Shown here: positions 54,301 to 64,000 of the stretch, one piece after another
Numbering within the stretch: the stretch's first letter is position 1
How the letters are laid out: each line of letters begins with the position of its first letter
Origin: Datnioides undecimradiatus
Lineage: Eukaryota > Chordata > Actinopteri > Lobotiformes > Datnioididae
Length of the DNA: 64,000 nt
NCBI GenBank assembly: GCA_008933995.1
Contig: WARS01000051.1
Span: 186,001-250,000 of the forward strand
Direction of reading: 5' to 3'
Translations under genes and position numbers: made by a program
Notes under the pieces: model-generated
Database searches by the model: none
Told to the model about the DNA's origin: nothing
What the model saw: only the letters and a program-made list of their open reading frames with translations

Positions 54301-55976
54301 ATTAACAAATGAAAATGAGAAAATTATTAAAGTAGGAGAAAGTATATTATTTTGTTTGTTTTTTGCCTTGCTTCTGTAAAGTAGGTACAAATGTTGTTCA
54401 TAGCTCATTCTGATCCTAAATATAAACAGTAAAATGTCCTCAGTTTTGTAGAATGCAGAGTATGTCTTGTATTCAGTTGGGTTGAATGTGTGATGTCTTT
54501 CTGAATTATTTTATTAGAGTTAACTGTAATTGGCTCGTTGCCCTGGCAACTCTCAGTGGTCATCTGCCAAAGTACATGATGTATTGGGTCAGCTGGATCA
54601 GGCAGACACACTAGATTTGGCCAGTTGGATGATAAGTTGGCAAGCAGGACGCGTGTATATCAGTCTAATGATGTAAATAATGTCTTTCCTCCCAAGTTCA
54701 TGGACCTGATCGAACTGTGCGAGAAGCAGCCGAGCCTGCAGGAGGTGCTGGCCTCCTTTAACGACCAGAACGTGTCAGACTACGTGGTCGTGTACCTGCG
54801 GCTGCTCACCTCAGGCTACCTGCAGCGAGAGCATAGCTTCTTCCAACACTTCATAGAAGGAGGACGCTCCGTCAAGGAGTTCTGTCAGCAGGTGGGTTTA
54901 AAACCATCACATCCATTAACGTTTCAACTTAATGTCGGCCTAAGTCTGGGGCCAATATCCTGTCAGAACAGGCTGTGTTGTAAAGCATTTCAGCAGAAGA
55001 GCTGGTCACCACCAGGGAAAGAGTTGCTGCACTAGAGACGGGTTGTTTTAAAGGTCATATGTATGTGCATATTGAAATATTAGATCAATATATGACACTG
55101 CTCCTTACAGAGATATTATCAGTGCATGCGTTCTTTATCCTTGTCAAAACCAGCTGCTCCTTACCCACAATGCAAGGCAGCTACCATCAGTTCAGACAGG
55201 GATTTGTGTTAATGGTAGTACCTACGAATGTAGCCTTGAGCTGCTAGCCTGAATCAGAGACAAGGAGCAGGCTACAGGTGTTTGGTAACCTTTCTGTGGA
55301 TCACAAACCCCGGATTTATTTTAACAGATGTAATCTTCAGAAGCAACAAAACTATCATATTTTGGTCTGCAAAACACTAAATATAACTTTTTCCACATGT
55401 GCAGACTTCTATACAGGCTTTAGCAGAGGGGTTTCTGTATATGTGCTCAGCTTGTGCTTTAACTAGTTGACCAGAACAATCAGGTGTATTTCTTATTATG
55501 TCTGTTTCTTCTTTTTTTAAACGCACGTGCTTATTTACTAGAGAATGATAGGTCAGTCAAATGGAGCTTTAAATGAGAGCTAATGACTGTAACACTTGAG
55601 AGATGTGCCTGTGAAGCTTTTTGCTGCTTAAAACAGTACACATTCAGCCATCTGTGGATAAACAGGAATGAAAAGCTGTGTATGATCACAACGTTCAGCA
55701 TCTAACCATTTAGGTTGCGCAGCTGAAACAAAGTCTCACCGCTAACGTGCTCGTTTTTCTTTATTTTTCTCTTCCAAGGAGGTAGAGCCAATGTCTAAAG
55801 AAAGTGACCACATTCACATCATCGCCTTAGCCCAGGCCCTAGACGTATCCATCCTGGTGGAGTACATGGATAGAGGAGAGGGAGGAACTGTCAATCACCA
55901 CGTCTTCCCCGAAGGCGGCGACCCACGCATCTTCCTCCTGTATAGACCTGGCCATTACGACATCTTGTACAAATAA
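51351..55976 (+). CDS. otub1: ubiquitin thioesterase OTUB1
   Basis: OTU-family cysteine protease that prefers Lys48-linked ubiquitin chains and, in mammals, also blocks E2 enzymes such as UBC13 without using catalysis. Exons: 51351-51393, 52787-52848, 53276-53374, 53527-53645, 54171-54255, 54697-54891 and 55779-55976, giving 266 residues (human 271). The catalytic core is intact: RPDGNCFYRAFGF holds Asp83 and Cys86, and PGHYDILYK holds His260 at the extreme C-terminus. NCLAYDEAI, SYIRKTRPDGN, LLTSGYLQRE, HFIEGGR and SDHIHIIALAQAL are conserved. The N-terminal tail is short (MAEEQQESSQGEMEG) and diverged, as in other species. Three introns end in AAG instead of CAG or TAG. ATG at 51351 fits the human start. 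Confidence 0.97.
51394..52786 (+). other. otub1 intron 1
   Basis: A 1.4 kb intron, GC-richer near exon 1. The frame from exon 1 stays open to 51539, but only the part to 51393 fits OTUB1. Nothing else was recognised. Confidence 0.55.
54892..55778 (+). other. otub1 last intron
   Basis: A 0.9 kb intron between the exon ending EFCQQ and the one starting EVEPMSKESD. No gene or repeat was recognised. Confidence 0.55.
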
Positions 55977-56333
55977 CACTCCTGGCTCCAGCTCACCCCA
56001 TCCTCCTCCTGCTGCGCGCTACTGCAGCGGGTTAAGAAATAACTTCAGCAGCCACGTTGATGAAGCATACATCCGTGTATGAGCCTACACTCATGTATTT
56101 GAAAAAAAGAAATAAATAAAAAGATAAAATCACATTACATACCTCCCCTACCCCCTCCCCAAGTTTACCCTCAGTCATCACAAAATGGTTAATTAAAAAT
56201 CTTTGGAAGAATAGAAGTGACTCCAGGCATTTAGAGTTGTACAGGTTTTTTTTTTCTTTTGTGGTTGTAAATGTTATCTACTTGCTCTATGTTGGATTCT
56301 TTTCCTTTGTTACACTGCGTTTCATTGAGTTTT

Positions 56334-56339
56334 ATTAAA
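56334..56339 (+). terminator. otub1: poly(A) signal ATTAAA for otub1
   Basis: ATTAAA 358 bases after the stop codon, within GTTTTATTAAAGGG, followed by a TCTCATGTCTTTT segment. Confidence 0.55.
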
Positions 56340-56936
56340 GGGATTTACATCTTATCTCCTCTCATGTCTTTTCAGGTAGAACTTTTCCACAATACCCGGC
56401 GTTATCAGTTTACTGCTTATGTTTATTTTATTTTAAAAAGGACGTGCTAATTTGGATTTAATAGGTAAACACTTGATTATCATTCTAAACCATACAGATC
56501 CATCACAGTGTACCTGCTGCAGGTCTACATTAAAGCATTAGAGAATCAACTGAAAGGCACCGTGGGGCTGAAGAGGTTAATAAAATAACTGTAAATCATA
56601 AACATTTAGTTAAATCCCGCCATCACCTTAGCTTTAAACTCAAACTACCGGGAAATCCGTCTTAAACCCTTAACTGCACACACTCCATCCAATGCGTGTG
56701 CTGCATTAACTACAGGAAAACAGCTGCTTCATGTTTACAGATCGTCCTAGACACCTGCAGTGACGCACGCGTAGTCGCGCCGTTGCTGCGTGAACAAAGA
56801 TCGTCGTATGCGCCAACAGATGCTCCCCTGCTATCGTATCCGTGGACGCCAATAGTCGCTGCAGCACGTAAACAGGGCAGAGTGAGAGCTCTTCGTGCAG
56901 GACTTCAGCGCAGAGGAGCAAAGCCACAGAGGGAAG
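56340..56936 (+). other. otub1-cskmt intergenic region and cskmt promoter
   Basis: About 600 bases between the otub1 poly(A) signal and the cskmt start codon. The last 180 bases are GC-richer with no TATA box. No other feature was recognised. Confidence 0.45.
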
Positions 56937-58197
56937 ATGTCTCCGTTCGGCAGGTCGCTGACATTTACCGGCAGGAGAATAGCCGCTGCGTGCGTGCGAC
57001 GTCACTCTTCTCTTACAAGTACGTTTGATCCAAGACCTAGTGTCTCATTTTATGTAGCCACTGACTGATATCCTGCACCCACGTTGGAACTGCTAACACA
57101 TGGCAGTGGCTAGTTAGCCTGCTACAGAGAGTTAGCCGCATTACTTGTCCTCCAACGTTGTGACAGTTCCACTCAGTTACCACTGCTATTAGGTACACCT
57201 ACTGCAGCTTAAACTAATGCAGTGTAATGCAGCCCTGCACTAAGTCCTACCCGCATCAGGGTTCTGCTCAGGGCTGCGATGCAACAATGCGTCAGGCAAC
57301 ACAAACTCCAGGCTTCAAAATGACCTTACAGATCAACCACACACCTACAGAAAGTAGGCGCAATTGCAGTACAGTTATGAAAGTGCAGGAAAACATCTAA
57401 AATGAGACATTATGTCTGTACCTTACAGGACCATGCAGACAGCTAGGTTAGTAATCCATGTATGTCTATGTTTTACTGTTGACTCTTATGTCTTCTGGCT
57501 GTGTTTCTTCCTAGCTGAACTGATTGAAAACATGGACAAGAAGGCCACCTGGGACCGCTTCTACACTGAAAACAGCAGCAGGACAGCCACCTTCAGAAAC
57601 TTTGAGTGGTTCTTCGGTTTCGATGCCGTCCGGGACTTCATCATGCCCCTCTTGCAGACTAAGTCCAAGCCAGATGCCCTGCTCCACGTCCTGGATATGG
57701 GCTGTGGCACATCTGCTGTAGGACCCTCTATTTACAGACACTCCCCTGTCCCTGTCCGAGTCACTTGTGCAGATATTTCCCCCATAGCTGTGCGACTAAT
57801 GCAGGAACACGTCCAAACCAAAGCCATTGAACCCCACAATCTTACTTCACAGCTTGAGTTCGTAGAGCTGGACTGCACACAGCTTCACAAGCACTATTGC
57901 TCTAACAGTCTAGACCTTATAGTTGACAAGGGCACCACAGACGCATTGCTGAGATCTAAAGAAGGGAAGGGGAAGGCCGGGCTGGTGCTGAAGCAGTGTT
58001 TGAAGGTCCTGCGGAGCTCAGGGTCTCTGCTCCAGTTCTCTGATGAGGACCCTGATGCCAGGCTGCTGTGGCTGCAGACTGAGGCACAGGAGCACGGGTT
58101 GATGGTGGCAGATGTTGGCGTGCAGGAGGTTGGGGAGCTGAGGGGAGTGTGTTACTACTGCTATCAAGTGACTCCTCGTCCTGTTGCAGGGCACTAA
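56937..58197 (+). CDS. cskmt: citrate synthase lysine methyltransferase (METTL12-type), mitochondrial
   Basis: SAM-dependent methyltransferase of the mitochondrial matrix; the human enzyme methylates a lysine of citrate synthase. Two exons, 56937-57018 and 57515-58197, join in phase (ACA A|CT GAA) and give 254 residues. Exon 1 encodes a classic presequence, arginine-rich and free of acidic residues (MSPFGRSLTFTGRR, then CVRRHSSLT). Exon 2 holds ATWDRFY, FEWFFGFDAVRDF, SAM motif I VLDMGCGTS at residues 86-94, the acidic ADISPIAV block, DLIVDKGTTDAL and LQFSDEDPDARL, all shared with human CSKMT. A longer frame opens at an ATG at 57412 inside the intron, but it would replace the presequence with a hydrophobic stretch, so the spliced model was preferred. 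Confidence 0.9.
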
Positions 58198-60251
58198 CTG
58201 CTACCCCTGGGCCCTGACATTGTCAAACACGTAAATACCTGAACATGATTGTCATAAAAATGAATATTTTGTTTTCTTCTCCATCTTTGTTGTGTTTATT
58301 TTACTGTGATCCATATAAGTCACCTCCTGTAGAAGGCAGATAATGCATCCACCTACTGCCTAATACAACTAAGCCAAGTGCATGTCTGTTTAGCATTAAT
58401 TGAAAATCAGTTTTTGGAGCTGGAAGTGCCTCGCTCTTGTCTTTTTCATTACTTGTTATACACTGACATCTAGTGGCCGGCGCACAGCTTCAGCCGGTAT
58501 GCCACCATGTAGAAGTCACGTCAGTTTGCGGTGAGGATGTACTGTACTGCAGTGTCTTTTTGATTATAGCTGTGTCACAAGACCCTTGAGGGTGCAGATT
58601 GGAAGCTGCATCTTTAAACCACGGCCGCATTGATGACGGGACAGACTGGGTGGCACGCTGTCTGCCCGGTGCCAGGGCTGGGACAGGTGTGAGCTCGAGC
58701 CAGACATCAGCGAAACTGCTTTTTGATAGTTATAACGGCCAAGCATTTGAGTGAACTTGCACCTTCTATCATACATATCATATATCACATTTCTGATGTG
58801 CAATGTGGCCTCTGGGTTCACGCTATTCTGCTAATGGCCTCAACAAGTCGACCTGCAGGCGGGTCTTGTGACATTACTCGCATGAGGCGTCAACTTTGTA
58901 AGGGAGGAACGAAACAGAATGGAAGTTACTCTGGTTCTGTGAATCCCTAACTTACCAAAGTTAGTCGGAGTCATCCTCTGGGGATTTTGAATGTCTGTTG
59001 ATATATTTTAGTGTTAACTGACAGGCTAGCAAGCTGCCACGATGCCATGCAACTAGCATGGAAATAAAATACTTTTTTGTTTCTAATAAATTTCTGATTA
59101 CAGTTGTTTTCAATCGCCTGCACAGCAACTGATGCACTGTACAGAAAACACTGTATATCGTTATCATTTTCTCATACAGCCCCCCTGTTGTTACTCATAC
59201 ACTTTCCAACTTTAAGCTTAAAGGAGTTCCTCAATCAGGTTTAAGTGGGTGGTAAAAGGGCAAGCACAAAAGAGGTCAGCTAAGGTCAGCTTGTAGTACC
59301 AAAGCTCAGGCTGATTGGTTCAATTAGTGTGCAAGTGTTTGCATGTGCGCTGGTGTGTGCACGCTGCCGGTTTCAGGTATGTTTTAAAGTGTTCTCCCTG
59401 TGATTGCAAGAGATTTCATTCTTGAACAGAGTGTTTAATATAAGATACAGCGCGTCGTGTTTTGCAAGTTGTATGTTGCAGAATTAGCAAGTTTTCGGTG
59501 TCAGGAACGGTTACTAAAAGGTTTGATGCTTTTGTCTAGGCTTAAAATGTGCAAGCAGTAGCAACAAACCGTGACAGACCTGTCAGCCGATCTGTGGCAA
59601 TATTCTTGGTGCAGCAACCCAAGTGCAAAAACTTTTATCCAGGACCTAAGTAGAAGAAGCCTTTTGGCAGTTTTTCAGATTGACCTGCCTTGACTTTTGG
59701 CTGATCTGACGTAAAACCACGACAACACAAGAAATTCAGGCTCAGCATGAAAAAAATATGTGAATGTGTTTTTTTTTGGAGAATACAAGAAACCTTTAAT
59801 TTTTTTTTTCAATTATACATTCTCTTTATGCTAAAAAGCACCTCAGCATCCTTTTTATGTTTACCATATGTTCATTGGTTATGTGCAAGTGACAGGAGAA
59901 AAGATTCATTGGACAGGTTTTAATATGTGTAAAAACGAGCTGAAACATGTGACACCCACCCCGTGATTATATGTTTTCTAATGTTAGATCACAGCTGAAG
60001 TTATACAGTGCATAGCTTTCTCACAGGACACAATCTGTTGTTAATATATGAACATGTAGCAGAATATAGAACCGACGGCAAATGTGCTGATTCAGATGTA
60101 TTGAGTAATGACGCTGATGTTGCCCGCAAACAGTCTGATCCCAAACAGCTACAGCATCAGTGACGACCGCTGAAACAAGTAACACAGTGCAAAGAGTGGG
60201 GTACGCAGCAGTCATCACGTCACAGTGGGCTGTGGGCTGCGCAGTGGATTT
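58198..60251 (+). other. cskmt 3' UTR and region between convergent genes
   Basis: AATAAA hexamers at 59063-59068 and 59085-59090 could end cskmt transcripts. A minus-strand ATTAAA at 59795-59800 could end the ependymin-like gene. A short AT-rich region with T and A runs lies at 59770-59820. No gene was recognised. Confidence 0.45.
59795..59800 (-). terminator. candidate poly(A) signal ATTAAA for the first ependymin-like gene
   Basis: Reverse complement of TTTAAT, about 450 bases beyond the stop codon on the minus strand. Confidence 0.35.
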
Positions 60252-61686
60252 TTAAAATAAGCTGAAGAAGGTTGCAGGACCATCACCTTCCTCCAGCTGG
60301 ACGTTCTTACAGAAAGGTGGAGGGATGAGCTGCTGAGGGTCCGCCAGTCCGATGACGTTGTTGAAGAAGCTGGTGGTGAAAAACAAAAAAGGGACTTGAT
60401 GAAACCAACCAGATAAAAACACCGAGAGACGACGTTCACGCTGTTTAGGTTGAGAAAGTCTGATTTTTTTACATTAATGTCAGAAACGTCTCAAAAAAGC
60501 TGATCGTGCAAGAAATTTGACACTTCCCATTTGTGGGTTATCATGTGAGCGCACAGACCTGGTGATCACCCATCCGCTTTTGTCGGTGTGAAACAGCGTG
60601 CTGACAGGGATGCATCCGAACTCAGTGACGGTGCTTATGTACTTTGCTGCAGGAACCGGAAGGGTGAGAGAGGATCACAAGTGAGCTCAGGCACAACCGG
60701 ACGAGCTGGTTTGTGAGCGTAATTTTAATGGGCAGACATTAGAAGGAAGAATCACTGAAAGTCATGTGCTACATGACTTGACTCATTTTGCATTTTGTTT
60801 TCCGGAATTTCCTCCAGTCTGCTGTCACTTTACTCTACCTTTTCCCTTTTTCGTCTGCAGCTCTCCTGTCCAGGTGTTGACCAGGACTCCCTGTCCTGGA
60901 CCAGAGGAGCTCCCCAACACAACCTGCGCGAGCATGGAAGCGTTCTGTGGGATCTCCAGCGGGTGGAAGTGGACGCTCAGCGGCTTCTTGGTGCATGTGC
61001 GGTTCCTGTAGTTAATCGTGTACATAACACCCTGGAGGGCACCAGCATACAGTCATTAGTGACTTACACAACATCTCCCCATAATGTAGATATCAGTGCT
61101 CCAGTTGTCGTTACCTGTTTGTAGAGTAGAAGCACGTTAACATGGAAGGTCTTATTGTTGTAAGTTCCGAACTCTCTGAGGTAGATGCGTTTTCCCAGTG
61201 CATCATAGCTGTACTTGGCATAGACCGTCAGCTTCTCACTTTGGGTGGACTTAATAAAACAACAAAACATCATTACATGACTCCAAACTAGACTTTTCTC
61301 AAACATATATGGTCAGAAATATTAAATTATAGCATAACTACTTGTGGGAAAAGATTGAAACTTACCACAGAGATGCTTCCAGTCATCAGCGGTGGGGATG
61401 CTGTTAAGATGAGGTAAATCTTTTTATTGTTTTCTTGTAAATTGAACAGTTACATTGCAGCTCTGCTGAGTTTACAACGAAAGATCTCAACACTAAAGCA
61501 AAAACAGAGCAGCACAGTCAGTGCTTATAGGAGGTTAATGGCTGTGATTGAGGGAGGAAAAACCAGATGTACAGCATCTGTGTCGTACTCACTGCATCGA
61601 TGTGGTCTGTGAGCTAAGCAGCTCACTGACAGGCACACAACCAGGACGAGGGCTCTCATGCTGTCCGACGGCAGACACACTTTCAT
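60252..61686 (-). CDS. ependymin-like secreted glycoprotein
   Basis: Member of the ependymin/MERP family, secreted glycoproteins of fish brain and other tissues. Exons in transcript order: 61686-61593, 61410-61376, 61249-61115, 61031-60839, 60646-60559 and 60369-60252, giving 220 residues, the family's normal length. Signal peptide core RALVLVVCLSVSCLA; an internal Met at 61657-61659 is an alternative start. Family blocks: SPPLMTGSISV, KLTVYAKYSYDALGKRIYL, FHVNVLLLYKQ, MYTINYRNRTCTKK, QVVLGSSSGPGQGVLVNTWT, VTEFGCIPVS and SFFNNVIGLADPQQL, ending FFSLF. Possible N-glycosylation sites are NKT, NRT and NAS. One of the paired cysteines of classical brain ependymin (the CEKKMLQC type) appears to be missing in the fourth exon. 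It is probably an epdl-type paralogue; the exact name is uncertain. Confidence 0.92.
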
Positions 61687-61732
61687 CTACGCACAGAGGC
61701 AAATGTGCTGCTGCTTCAGGGTGCTCACTTCC

Positions 61733-61740
61733 TTATAAAG
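61733..61740 (-). promoter_or_regulatory. TATA box of the first ependymin-like gene
   Basis: CTTTATAA on the minus strand, about 47 bases upstream of the start codon. This gives a start site near 61705 and a 5' UTR of about 20 bases. Confidence 0.5.
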
Positions 61741-62910
61741 ACGCCAGCTCAGCTCCCAGTCTGTATCCACTGCCAGGTTTTCTTTCAGACCTCAGTAGCT
61801 TACACACTTGTCCTGCCAGGGGAAAGTTGTGCATTTGAAACTTGAATATTGATTATGGAGCTCTGGAAGATGACGCAAGCAACATTGAACTTCTCCTTCA
61901 TGACTGGAGATCAACCCCAGACACATAAAATATGATAGCTATGGGAGATAAGGCTGTATTTTGAGTGGTAGATTCTTGCAAACATGGACACAAAGAGACA
62001 AACTGAGCTCACCTGCGGTGCCTGCAGCTGAAACCCAGTGACAAATAAAAAAGAAAAGAAAAAAGTCTGTGCAAAGCAAGGCCAGTGACAAAATACTGAT
62101 GAAGCTGGGACTGAAATACAGCCTGACTTTGGCTCCAGCTTTTCCCAAACTTGGACAAAGATAACGTACACAGAAGAATCCCTAAGTGCAATGACAAAGG
62201 CAAAGGACTGACGTTTAAATCCAACTGTGTGTGTGCTAAAATTCAAAGTGAGATGACAAAAAACCAATAGAATAATATACCAAACTCAGTCTCACTCACT
62301 TGTCCAAACAGCAGCTGGATCTCTCAGCCTGGCTTCATCTGAAAGAGTGCAGAGCTTCAAGTCACAGGCTGTGGATGAATAGCTGCTTTAGGTCCTGCAT
62401 GTTGACCTTAACACTTTTCCTCTATCTTAATGGAAAGCGCCACAAGATCAATGATCAATGAATGATTTAAAGGAGGAGTCATACTATATTGTGCATACCA
62501 GGCACAAGCCCAGAAGATGTCCAGGGCAGAGGGGCAAGTGTAGACCCACCTCCCCCATTCCCCCTTGATTGTCTTTGTCCCTGCATTAACCAGCAGGGAG
62601 TGTCAGAGAAGCAGCAACCACAGTCACCTCAGACAAGCTTTGTGTCTGCTGAGGAGAGGACAATTACCACGTGTGACTTCAGACTCGTTGCGTCAACAGG
62701 GTTAAAAATGATTATTCTTCATAATAAATGATGTTACAACATATGCAGACAAGAATTAAGACTGACAGCACTTGAGGACCCAGAAGAAACGACCGCTTCA
62801 AAGGGCACATCTATTACTGCAATCGGTTGCGATCAAGTTTTACGAGCAGACTGTTTTATGAGAATAAGAAAATGAAAGGGAACATTGTCACACTCAGGTG
62901 TTCTTGTAAT
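61741..62910. other. region between the two ependymin-like genes
   Basis: About 1.2 kb of upstream region for the first gene. Short open frames on both strands match nothing I know. No repeat family was recognised. Confidence 0.5.
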
Positions 62911-62916
62911 TTTATT
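62911..62916 (-). terminator. poly(A) signal AATAAA for the second ependymin-like gene
   Basis: Reverse complement of TTTATT, about 120 bases beyond the stop codon on the minus strand. Confidence 0.6.
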
Positions 62917-63033
62917 GATAAAATTAAACACAACCGTTAAAAAAAATGCATTACTGCAGTCTTAGCTGGAGTTAAGCTGAGATTCGGGGGCTCCTCTGAT
63001 TAAAAGCTTGCAGACACTGGTCAGAGGAAGCCC

Positions 63034-64000
63034 TCATTGCTTGTTGAGGAACAAACTGAGGAAGTCTGTCGGCTCCTCGTCAACGTCAGCCATCATCTCA
63101 TCATCCGGACAGAAGCTTGGTGGGATGAGCTGACTGGGGTCTGAAATCCCAATGACGTTGTTGAAGAAGCTAGTGAACAGAGAGACAGCAACATAAAAGA
63201 TGACGTTAGGATCACAGAGTGCAAGTGTTTCTAATGTTTTGCTCTCCACAGTGATTTTTTTTCCCGTGCTGACGTGAAACTGACCTGGTCACCACCCATC
63301 CAAACTGTTCGGTGTGGTACACGGTGCTGACAGGGATGCATCCGAATTCGGTGACTGTGGTCATGAAAACGCCTGCACGAACAGAGATGTGAGTCACTGT
63401 CTCAGTAACCTTGGGATGAATCAGTAGAGTTCTAAACATCGCCAACCCTTGAACCTGTGTTGTTTGGCAGCTTTCCAGTCCAAATGTTGACCAGCAGTCC
63501 TTCTCCAGGCATGGATGAGCTGCCCACAACAGCCTGACCCAGCAGGGATGCGTTTTTTGGGATTGCCAGAGGCTGGAAGTCTGCCTTCAGGGGCCTTTTC
63601 TTGCACGTATGTAATTGTTCGTTTATCTCATACATGCTACCCTGATGGAGGGAAGTTGTCAGATGAGAATGATCATTGTTTATTTTGACTCATTTAACTT
63701 TTTTTTTTTACTCTTTAAAGCCTGACTTTATGATATAATAATTGAAATATTTTGAATTTAATGTCGATCCGTTTATGTGACATTCTTTCAGCATGTCACG
63801 TAACGTCAAAGTAAATGGTAAAAGCGTTCTACGTTAACATTAAAACGCTCACTTTAAACTATCATATTACGTGCCTCTTTAAGCACTTAAATCCATACAT
63901 CCACATAACTGCTAAAACCTGTTTGTCAAACCCAGACAGTTAAATGTGAACTCCCAATAAAGAATTTGGTTTTGCTGAAGTGATACCTGACGGAAGAAGG
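63034..64000 (-). CDS. second ependymin-like gene, 3' part only
   Basis: Tandem paralogue of the gene at 60252-61686, cut by the window end. Exons in transcript order: beyond 64000 to 63987 (only FFRQ visible), 63641-63455, 63372-63285 and 63169-63034. Blocks match the first copy: SMYEINEQLHTCKKRPL, IPKNASLLGQAVVGSSSMPG, LLVNIWTG, VTEFGCIPVSTVYHT and SFFNNVIGISDPSQLIPP. The 88-base exon is the same length in both genes. The fourth exon is six bases shorter and the last exon 18 bases longer, ending FLSLFLNKQ after an acidic stretch. The signal peptide and exons 1-2 lie outside the window. Confidence 0.9.

Noticed and set aside
57412-57514. ATG at 57412 as the true cskmt start in a single-exon gene
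   Set aside because: The spliced alternative gives a proper mitochondrial presequence, joins in phase and matches the family. The intronic part has no family similarity. Kept only as a finding.

Overview
The window is vertebrate nuclear DNA from a bony fish, most likely a percomorph teleost. Genes are split into many short GT-AG exons, proteins are close to human orthologues, and introns carry dispersed repeats and LINE-type 3' tails of the kind common in percomorph genomes. No bacterial, viral or CRISPR-type system was seen. Exon borders were assigned by hand from splice sites, reading phase and remembered family sequences. Every gene model below keeps an open frame through all its listed exons.

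Layout on the + strand: (1) kirrel1 (NEPH1-type adhesion protein), coding exons 4128-17765, signal-peptide exon missing or only its last bases at position 1, long 3' UTR to about 19745; (2) ndufs2 (complex I 49 kDa subunit), 14 exons, 20354-26932; (3) fcer1g (Fc receptor common gamma chain with one ITAM), 5 coding exons, 27482-33728, with a 4.7 kb first intron; (4) nectin4-like adhesion receptor, 11 coding exons, 35624-48501, followed by a decayed LINE in its downstream region; (5) otub1 deubiquitinase, 7 exons, 51351-55976; (6) cskmt (METTL12-type mitochondrial methyltransferase), 2 exons, 56937-58197. On the - strand: (7) a complete ependymin-like gene, 6 exons, 60252-61686, and (8) a second ependymin-like gene, 3' part only, 63034 to beyond 64000, in tandem with the first.

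These genes do not form one pathway. kirrel1 and nectin4 are junctional immunoglobulin-family proteins, fcer1g is an immune signalling adaptor, ndufs2 and cskmt are mitochondrial, otub1 acts in the ubiquitin system, and ependymins are secreted glycoproteins. The gene order joins neighbours that in human lie on 1q23 (KIRREL1, NDUFS2, FCER1G, NECTIN4) to genes that in human lie on 11q12-13 (OTUB1, CSKMT).

The points most worth a second look are a strong acceptor in fcer1g followed directly by a stop codon, which could give an ITAM-less product; the decayed LINE that may supply nectin4's poly(A) signal; a Gly/Val-rich minisatellite inside the kirrel1 cytoplasmic tail; loss of the RGD tripeptide of human NEPH1; and an unusual share of AAG splice acceptors in otub1.
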